Source: Parcubacteria group bacterium (GTDB lineage: Bacteria; Patescibacteriota; Minisyncoccia; SW-4-49-11). From it: 10,899 bases of DNA. Position numbers and translations under genes: made by a program. Every line of letters starts with the position of its first letter. Position 1 is the stretch's first letter. The stretch is from the NCBI GenBank assembly GCA_003565105.1, contig PXDG01000172.1:1-10899 (forward strand), written 5' to 3'. The notes under the pieces were generated by a model. The model had not been told where the DNA came from and made no database searches. It saw only the letters and a list, made by a program, of their open reading frames with translations. Of this stretch, positions 1-5,019 are shown one piece after another.

Positions 1-16
1 AGATACTACGAAATAT

Positions 17-24
17 CCTCCTTT
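17..24 (-). promoter_or_regulatory. Shine-Dalgarno-like AAAGGAGG near the left edge
   Basis: The minus strand reads AAAGGAGG here, just after the TGA of the small ORF. It is a perfect match to the anti-Shine-Dalgarno sequence and the only one I saw ahead of a possible gene. No ATG, GTG or TTG follows within the 16 bases left in the window. A start outside the window would be further away than the usual spacing, so this may be chance. Confidence 0.25.
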
Positions 25-183
25 TCAAAGGAATCTTGACCATTTTTTAAGAAATTCTATTCTCACATAAGGGAGATTAAACCTGTCTCCGATTGGGATC
101 TCTGTCGCTATAGGCTCCTTGGAAACCCACGGTTTCCAACGTTCAAGATAAGCCTTGTCTAGTGAGAAAGACACGTTAGACAC
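25..183 (-). CDS. possible small hypothetical protein downstream of parA (52 aa, GTG start)
   Basis: I do not recognise this ORF. It is open from GTG at 183-181, overlapping the parA stop by 8 bases, to TGA at 27-25. A second in-frame GTG at 174-172 would give 49 residues. The predicted peptide is rich in aromatic and basic residues (three Trp), has no signal peptide or membrane segment, and ends in FLKKWSRFL. In its favour are the close coupling to parA and the lack of any other gene in this stretch. Against it are the short length, the GTG start when every other gene here uses ATG, and the inverted repeat at 119-139 inside it, which could mean that this is a structural or binding site instead. 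It is also possible that the interval is a non-coding 3' end of the parA transcript. Confidence 0.3.
   Translation of the reverse strand: MSNVSFSLDKAYLERWKPWVSKEPIATEIPIGDRFNLPYVRIEFLKKWSRFL
119..139. repeat. perfect 9-bp inverted repeat with 3-nt centre
   Basis: The arms are TTGGAAACC and GGTTTCCAA, separated by CAC on the plus strand. They pair perfectly over 9 bp. On either strand no T-run follows, so it is not a standard intrinsic terminator. It lies about 40 bases past the parA stop, where a partition-type binding site, an mRNA 3'-end hairpin or an operator could be expected. It does not match the classical parS consensus TGTTTCACGTGAAACA, since the GAAAC and GTTTC half sites are in the opposite order. 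Confidence 0.7.
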
Positions 184-952
184 TTAAAGACTCTTCTTCG
201 ACTACTTTAATAATTTCTTGGGCTAAAGAACGGTAAGCAAAAGCTCCTTTTGATAATCCTGAATAAGCATGAATCGGTTGTCCAAAACTTGGAGCTTCTG
301 AAAGACTAACATTTCTGGGAATAACCGTACTAAAAACATATCCTGGAAAGTGTCGACGGACTTCCTTTGATACGTGATGAGAGAGGCGGTTTCTTCGATC
401 ATGCATTGTCAATAAAGCTCCCAACAGCGCAAGGTTTGGCTTTAGGTTTTGGGAAACCAACTGAATAGTTTCCAGTAATTGTCCTAATCCTTCTAAGGCA
501 TAATACTCACATTGCACAGGTATCATAACTCGATCAGCAGCCACAAGACCGTTCAAAGTCAACAAACCAAGACTCGGAGGCGAATCAATGATAATAAAGT
601 CATACAAAGGAGATAACGCTTGCAAGCGTTTATGGAGAATAAACTCTCTCTCGGGATGGTTTACAATTTCGACTCCAATTCCAGCGACATCAGGAGAACC
701 AGCAATCAAGTGTACATTTTTATAATCAGTCTTGGTAAGACTCTCTTCTAATGGAGTAGATTCATCCATCATTAATTCATACAACCCTTTCACTTGGAGT
801 GGATCTATTCCCACGCCACTACTGGCATTACTTTGAGGATCTAAATCAACCAATAGTACATTTTTGCCTAATTTACCAAGATACGCTGCGACATTAACAC
901 TTGTCGTAGTTTTTCCTGTTCCTCCTTTTTGGTTGGTAATCGTAACTATCAT
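176..952 (-). CDS. parA: ParA/Soj-family chromosome partition ATPase
   Basis: This is a cytoplasmic P-loop ATPase that binds DNA non-specifically as an ATP dimer and, with ParB, moves or spaces chromosome origins. The deviant Walker A KGGTGKTT spans residues 9-16, with the signature lysine K9 and catalytic-loop K14. The VDLDPQ segment (35-40) carries D38. Walker B is IIIDSPP (120-126), followed by the usual VQCEYYALEG region (146-155) and TVIPRNVSLSEAP (209-221). At 258 residues it is the short chromosomal type without an N-terminal helix-turn-helix. Its ATG overlaps the dacA stop as ATGA, so the two are probably translationally coupled and share the promoter at 1953-1981. No Shine-Dalgarno sequence precedes the start. 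No parB is visible in the 175 bases downstream. A MinD- or plasmid-type ATPase is less likely, given the Soj-like C-terminal half. Confidence 0.95.
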   Translation of the reverse strand: MIVTITNQKGGTGKTTTSVNVAAYLGKLGKNVLLVDLDPQSNASSGVGIDPLQVKGLYELMMDESTPLEESLTKTDYKNVHLIAGSPDVAGIGVEIVNHPEREFILHKRLQALSPLYDFIIIDSPPSLGLLTLNGLVAADRVMIPVQCEYYALEGLGQLLETIQLVSQNLKPNLALLGALLTMHDRRNRLSHHVSKEVRRHFPGYVFSTVIPRNVSLSEAPSFGQPIHAYSGLSKGAFAYRSLAQEIIKVVEEESLSV

Positions 953-1929
953 AGTGGTAATTCATAAGATGCTTCAATCCATTCACTTAATTTTTTGGTA
1001 TCGCTAAAGCGAAATCCTCCAATGGGAGACTGCATTACAACAATTCCAATTGGTCGATCTTGCACTACTATTACACTGGCTAATGTCTCTAAGGCATCAT
1101 AGGTAAATCCCGTTTTCCCACCTTGAAGATTTGGCAAGTCTCCCACTAATTGATTAGAATTGCGTAAGACCACTTCCCGTCCAGACTGACTTACTGCAAC
1201 AACCTGATCTTGCCTCATAATCTCCCAAAATTCAGGATATTCACTATACACATAATCTAATAACTTCATAATATCAGCCGCGGTACTGTATTGTCCATCT
1301 TGATCTAATCCATGAGGATTCACAAATTTACTTTGATTCATATCCAGTAATTGTGCTTTCTGATTCATTTTTTCCATAAAGAGTTCGGGATTACCTTCTC
1401 CAAAATGTTCAGCCAAACGTGTTGCAGCAATATTATTGGAAGGAAGTAACAACCCCCGAATGAGGTCTTCGATTGTAAAAGATTCTCCTACTAGAAAGGC
1501 ATTACTCCCATACGTGTTCGCTGCACTCTCTGTCATAGGTATCCATTCATTTGTTCCCCACTGATACTCATCCATTATAGTCACTGCTGTGAGTAACTTG
1601 GTAATACTGGCTAACTGATATCTATCGTAACTATTTGCTTCATACAGTATTTGCCCTGTTTCTAGATCTTGTATGAGCGCTACTGAGGCTTCAATTTCAG
1701 GTTCTGGAATCGTTTCTTGACGAGGAAAAAACTGAATTGGTAAGATTTCAGTACTAATAGAAAGCACCTCATCCATAGAGCGCTCTTCCATACCATCTAC
1801 GGGCAAATTGTGAATAATCCCAAATTTAGAGGATTGCATATCCTGAACAGAAACAGCATTACTTCCCTGATGAATGCTCATTGTGAGTAAAAAGATAATT
1901 AAAATGAATGTAGCGAATATATATTTCAT
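949..1929 (-). CDS. dacA: serine-type D-alanyl-D-alanine carboxypeptidase (peptidase S11)
   Basis: Enzymes of this family remove the terminal D-alanine from peptidoglycan pentapeptides outside the membrane, limiting cross-linking. All three active-site motifs are present: SITK at 108-111 (nucleophile S108), SNN at 164-166 and KTG at 272-274. Residues 1-25 form a signal sequence (hydrophobic FATFILIIFLLTM core, possible cleavage after SNA), followed by a roughly 50-residue linker before the catalytic domain. The protein (326 aa) ends soon after the catalytic domain. It therefore lacks the PBP5 C-terminal beta domain and amphipathic anchor, and is either secreted or held by an uncleaved signal. 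The ATG lies about 17 nt from the predicted transcription start, with no clear Shine-Dalgarno sequence. It is first in an operon with parA (4-base overlap). The family is certain, but the exact paralogue (DacA, DacF or similar) cannot be told. Confidence 0.93.
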   Translation of the reverse strand: MKYIFATFILIIFLLTMSIHQGSNAVSVQDMQSSKFGIIHNLPVDGMEERSMDEVLSISTEILPIQFFPRQETIPEPEIEASVALIQDLETGQILYEANSYDRYQLASITKLLTAVTIMDEYQWGTNEWIPMTESAANTYGSNAFLVGESFTIEDLIRGLLLPSNNIAATRLAEHFGEGNPELFMEKMNQKAQLLDMNQSKFVNPHGLDQDGQYSTAADIMKLLDYVYSEYPEFWEIMRQDQVVAVSQSGREVVLRNSNQLVGDLPNLQGGKTGFTYDALETLASVIVVQDRPIGIVVMQSPIGGFRFSDTKKLSEWIEASYELPL

Positions 1930-1952
1930 TTTTCTCTGGTGAATGTATTTTT

Positions 1953-1981
1953 ATTATACCGTATTATCCCAGGAGTCACAA
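1953..1981 (-). promoter_or_regulatory. sigma70-type promoter of dacA-parA
   Basis: The minus strand has -35 TTGTGA (1981-1976), a 17-bp spacer and a perfect -10 TATAAT (1958-1953). Transcription should start near 1946, giving a leader of about 17 nt ahead of the dacA ATG. The -35 box lies inside the inverted repeat at 1976-1986. Confidence 0.75.
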
Positions 1982-1986
1982 TGTGA
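1976..1986. repeat. short inverted repeat over the dacA -35 box
   Basis: The sequence TCACAATGTGA consists of arms TCACA and TGTGA around a single base. It covers the -35 element of the dacA promoter, a position where a repressor could act. It is only 11 bp long, so chance occurrence is possible, and no regulator is encoded in the window. Confidence 0.35.
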
Positions 1987-2002
1987 ATCAACGATATTGC
2001 GG

Positions 2003-2075
2003 TGCTTCCACCACGACTCGAACGTGGATTAGAGGCTTAGGAGTCCCCTGTTCTGTCCTGTTGAACTATGGAAGC
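2003..2075 (-). tRNA. tRNA-Arg (anticodon CCU, reads AGG)
   Basis: A 73-nt cloverleaf can be folded by eye. The acceptor stem GCTTCCA/TGGAAGC is perfect. The D stem is GTTC/GAAC with a loop holding the GG pair, and the T stem CCACG/CGTGG closes a TTCGAGT loop. The anticodon loop is CTCCTAA with anticodon CCT at 2041-2039, and the discriminator base is A. The variable loop is only four bases (TAAT). The anticodon stem GGGGA/GCCTC has a G-U wobble and an A31-G39 mismatch next to the loop. The 3' end continues CCG, so the CCA tail is not fully encoded and must be completed by a CCA-adding enzyme. The gene has its own promoter and sits between the SDR and dacA genes. Confidence 0.93.
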
Positions 2076-2085
2076 AATGGTATTA

Positions 2086-2114
2086 AGTATAGAGGATTTA
2101 ATAAAAAATTTCAA
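2086..2114 (-). promoter_or_regulatory. promoter of the tRNA-Arg gene
   Basis: The minus strand has -35 TTGAAA (2114-2109), a 17-bp spacer and -10 TATACT (2091-2086), each 5/6 to consensus. The expected transcription start near 2079 lies about four bases before the mature tRNA 5' end. The -35 box includes the TGA stop codon of the SDR gene, a very compact arrangement. Confidence 0.75.
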
Positions 2115-2899
2115 ACCCCTAGGACGCGGAGTAGTTGCACTCCCCATGCTTGCAGATATGGTCGTGAGTATCGAAAGCGTGGATTTTTGACAGTAGCTGC
2201 TCGAACGATAGCATCTACAATTGAATCAAGCTTCCTTTCTTCAATAAAATCAAATTGCTTAAGATCTTTGATAATACCTTGCTCCATTTCAGAATAAAAT
2301 GGGGAATCGGGCTCAATATATTCTCGCCGGGAGGTAACCATCCGTTGATTAAATCCTGTATGATAGGCTCCTGGTTCGACTACTGATACAGAAACCTGAG
2401 AATGAATCGTTTTTAACTCTTTGTATAAATCATACATACCTGCAGATAAAGCAAATTTTGTCATTCCATAGGAGGCAAAAAATGGCAAGGGGATTCGTCC
2501 AGCAATCGAACTTATTGCGATAATTCTTCCTGTATCCCGAGAAAGCATTTGTGGGAGGATAATCTGATTTATCTCCCAAATCGCAAACAAATTTACTTCA
2601 AAGTTTTCTCTAATCTTAGATACGGGAACATCAACAAGAGATCCAGTATAAGCAATTCCTGCATTATGAATCATTACTTCTATTTCCTTGTCACGTAATG
2701 TTTCTCTATCTTCAGAATTTGTGACATCTAGCTTCCATATAACAAGTTCAAGATTCTGATCTTTTGATTCTTGCTCTAGAGCCTCAGCTTGAGTTTGCGT
2801 TTCTGTAGGAGCAAATACGGTGTGGCCTTGCTTTGCTAAAGCAAAAGCGGTTGCTTTTCCGATACCGCTTCCTGCTCCTGTAATACATACATTACTCAT
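2111..2899 (-). CDS. short-chain dehydrogenase/reductase (SDR), classical type
   Basis: This is a cytoplasmic NAD(P)(H)-dependent oxidoreductase with a Rossmann fold; the substrate cannot be read from the sequence. The cofactor-binding TGAGSGIG is at residues 7-14, an adenine-site LDVT at 57-60 and HNAG at 78-81. The catalytic tetrad is N103, S131, Y144 and K148 (YGMTK), with the usual 13-residue Ser-to-Tyr spacing, and VEPGAYHTGF follows at 174-183. The length of 262 residues is normal for the classical SDR family. The start ATG is 18 bases from the gyrB stop, so it is probably cotranscribed with gyrB. The functional link is unclear. There is no Shine-Dalgarno sequence (GATTTGGTATG). No terminator is seen after it, and its stop codon lies in the tRNA promoter. 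Confidence 0.93.
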   Translation of the reverse strand: MSNVCITGAGSGIGKATAFALAKQGHTVFAPTETQTQAEALEQESKDQNLELVIWKLDVTNSEDRETLRDKEIEVMIHNAGIAYTGSLVDVPVSKIRENFEVNLFAIWEINQIILPQMLSRDTGRIIAISSIAGRIPLPFFASYGMTKFALSAGMYDLYKELKTIHSQVSVSVVEPGAYHTGFNQRMVTSRREYIEPDSPFYSEMEQGIIKDLKQFDFIEERKLDSIVDAIVRAATVKNPRFRYSRPYLQAWGVQLLRVLGV

Positions 2900-2917
2900 A
2901 CCAAATCTACAGTCATC

Positions 2918-4864
2918 TTAAATATCCAGATTTTCAACACTCCGTGCTCGTGACTGAATAAACTTTCTTCGAGGAAGAACCTCATCTCCCATCAAGACAT
3001 CAAATACACGATCAGCGTGTGCAGCTTCTTCTATAGATATTCCTTTGAGTACCCGGGTCTTCGGATCCATCGTAGTTTCCCACAATTGTTCTGGGTTCAT
3101 TTCTCCAAGTCCCTTGTATCTCTGTACGTTGATTTTAGTACTCTTATCATCAGCATCCCACTTGTCCATAAGCACATTTTTTTCTTCATCAGAAAAAACA
3201 TATTCGAATTGTTTTCCTCGAGAGATTTTATATAACGGAGGTTTTGCAATAAATACGTGACCTTCTTCAATCAAAACACGGAAATACCGAAAGAATAGAG
3301 TTAAAATCAAAGTCATAATGTGAGCACCATCAACGTCGGCATCAGTCATAATAATGATTTTGTGATATCTGAGACGCTTAATATCAAAGGTTTCTCCGAT
3401 AGAGGTTCCCAAAGCAATCACCAAAGACTTAATTTCTTTGGAAGCTAACATTCGATCAAGTCGAGCCTTTTCCACGTTCAAAATTTTTCCACGAAGGGGC
3501 AAGATGGCTTGATATTCTCGTGATCGTCCTTGTTTAGCAGACCCACCAGCGGAGTCTCCCTCCACCAGATAGAGCTCACTCTCTTCTGGACGCTTACTCG
3601 AACAATCAGCAAGTTTTCCTGGAAGAGTCATTCCTTCCAAAGCTCCTTTTCGAATAACAGTATCACGAGCTGCTTTCGCTGCTTTTCTAGCCTTTGCTGC
3701 TAACAAAGAGTTTTCAATAATAGCCTTTGCATCACTAGGATTTTGGTCAAGAAAATCACTCAGTGCTTCTCCAAAAATCTGATCTACGGCACTTCGTGCT
3801 TCGACTGTTCCTAACTTTTCTTTCGTCTGCCCTTCAAATTGAGGAGAAAGAGGTGCTTTCAACTTAATAGAAATCACGGCTACCAACCCTTCACGGGTAT
3901 CATCTCCAGTGAGATTTTCTTCTTTATCTTTCAAAATACCTTTTTTTCGAGCATAATCATTCAAAACGCGCGTTAAAGCAGTTCTAAATCCCGTAACATG
4001 AGTTCCTCCTCCTGGAGTGATAATATTGTTAACAAAGGATAATTCATTTGACTGTAAATCTCGGGAATATTGAAAGGCAATCTCTACTAAAATGTTATCT
4101 TTTTCTTTGTTACAATAAAAGGCATTGGCGTGACGAGGCTCTTCACCATGGAAGAGATAATCCAAATATGATACGATTCCACTATCAAAGAAAAAGGTAT
4201 AATCCATCAGATCTTCCTGCTTTCTATGATCATTTACAATAATCTTGGTTCCTTTGGTTAGATAGGCTTGAGAACGAAGGTATGTATGAATTTTCTCTTT
4301 ATTAAAGCTAGTTTCTGGAAAAATTGATCCATCTGGTTCAAAAAGAACCATTGTCCCATTTTCGTGATCAGTTTTTCCAACTTTCTTCAATTCCGTAAGA
4401 GGGAATCCTTTGGAATATTCTTGGATATACTCAAATCCATCTTTATATACTGTGACTTTTACATAAGTTGATAATGCATTAACTACAGAAATACCAACTC
4501 CATGTAATCCACCAGATACTTGATACCCGCCTTTACCAAATTTACCACCAGCATGAAGCTTAGTCATAATTGTTTCAAGCGTTGAAAGTCCTGTTTTTGG
4601 ATGCACATCAACAGGAATTCCTCGCCCATTATCAGTAACTTGAACTCTGTCATCAGGAAGCAGAATAACTTCAATCCTGTCACAAAAACCTCCCATAGCT
4701 TCATCAATAGAGTTATTGACAATCTCCCAAATCAGATGATGAAGTCCTTCTGGCCCTGTGGAACCAATATACATTCCTGGTCGTACACGTACTGGTTCGA
4801 GACCTTCAAGAACATCAATGTGTTCTGCAGAATATCCACTTGCTGGTTGTTGTGTTTTTGCCAT
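2918..4864 (-). CDS. gyrB: DNA gyrase subunit B
   Basis: This is the ATPase subunit of type IIA DNA gyrase, which works with GyrA to introduce negative supercoils. The GHKL ATPase domain covers about residues 20-220, with WEIVNNSIDEA (general base E47, Mg-binding N51), DNGRGIP (78-84) and the GGLHGVG ATP lid (118-124). The transducer domain spans about 221-400 and includes the QTKEKLG loop (346-352). The TOPRIM domain contains LVEGDSAGG (433-441, E435) and TDADVDG (507-513, D508 and D510). QRYKGLGEM (581-589) and a terminal NLDI complete the protein. The 648-residue length fits GyrB without the enterobacterial insert. ParE is the alternative, but the GTSIGETFDIKRLRYHKI region is GyrB-like. 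It has its own promoter at 4894-4923 and no Shine-Dalgarno sequence. In the usually conserved VDGAHIRTL stretch, M517 replaces arginine. Confidence 0.96.
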   Translation of the reverse strand: MAKTQQPASGYSAEHIDVLEGLEPVRVRPGMYIGSTGPEGLHHLIWEIVNNSIDEAMGGFCDRIEVILLPDDRVQVTDNGRGIPVDVHPKTGLSTLETIMTKLHAGGKFGKGGYQVSGGLHGVGISVVNALSTYVKVTVYKDGFEYIQEYSKGFPLTELKKVGKTDHENGTMVLFEPDGSIFPETSFNKEKIHTYLRSQAYLTKGTKIIVNDHRKQEDLMDYTFFFDSGIVSYLDYLFHGEEPRHANAFYCNKEKDNILVEIAFQYSRDLQSNELSFVNNIITPGGGTHVTGFRTALTRVLNDYARKKGILKDKEENLTGDDTREGLVAVISIKLKAPLSPQFEGQTKEKLGTVEARSAVDQIFGEALSDFLDQNPSDAKAIIENSLLAAKARKAAKAARDTVIRKGALEGMTLPGKLADCSSKRPEESELYLVEGDSAGGSAKQGRSREYQAILPLRGKILNVEKARLDRMLASKEIKSLVIALGTSIGETFDIKRLRYHKIIIMTDADVDGAHIMTLILTLFFRYFRVLIEEGHVFIAKPPLYKISRGKQFEYVFSDEEKNVLMDKWDADDKSTKINVQRYKGLGEMNPEQLWETTMDPKTRVLKGISIEEAAHADRVFDVLMGDEVLPRRKFIQSRARSVENLDI

Positions 4865-4893
4865 ATCACGTATTACTAATCTATTCTTTACTT

Positions 4894-4923
4894 ATTATAC
4901 AATATCAACGGTGTTTTTGCTAA
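4894..4923 (-). promoter_or_regulatory. promoter of gyrB (and probably the SDR gene)
   Basis: In the 155-bp gap between pheT and gyrB the minus strand has -10 TATAAT (4899-4894) and -35 TTAGCA (4923-4918, 4/6) with an 18-bp spacer. Transcription should start near 4887, giving a leader of about 23 nt. The rest of the gap shows no gene and no clear intrinsic terminator after pheT. The only weak hairpin, AGTCC/GGACT near 4935-4946, has no T-run. Confidence 0.65.
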
Positions 4924-5019
4924 TGGAGGTTTCAGTCCAAGGACTCCGAATACTTATACTTCTGTCTATTTCTTCTCTGTTGTCCGAAACAATAGCTATC
5001 CAGACACGAAGCCCTCCCT

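Noticed and set aside
949..2113. UGA recoded as glycine, as in some CPR lineages
   Set aside because: dacA and the SDR gene both end at TGA where the families end, and no gene here needs read-through of TGA.
1983..2297. Plus-strand ORF of 104 codons across the tRNA and the end of the SDR gene
   Set aside because: It runs antisense through a clear tRNA and a confident SDR C-terminus. The protein has no domain, and its start lies in the dacA promoter region.
4935..4946. Hairpin AGTCC/GGACT as a terminator after pheT
   Set aside because: The stem is only 4-5 bp with almost no loop, and there is no T-run on either strand.
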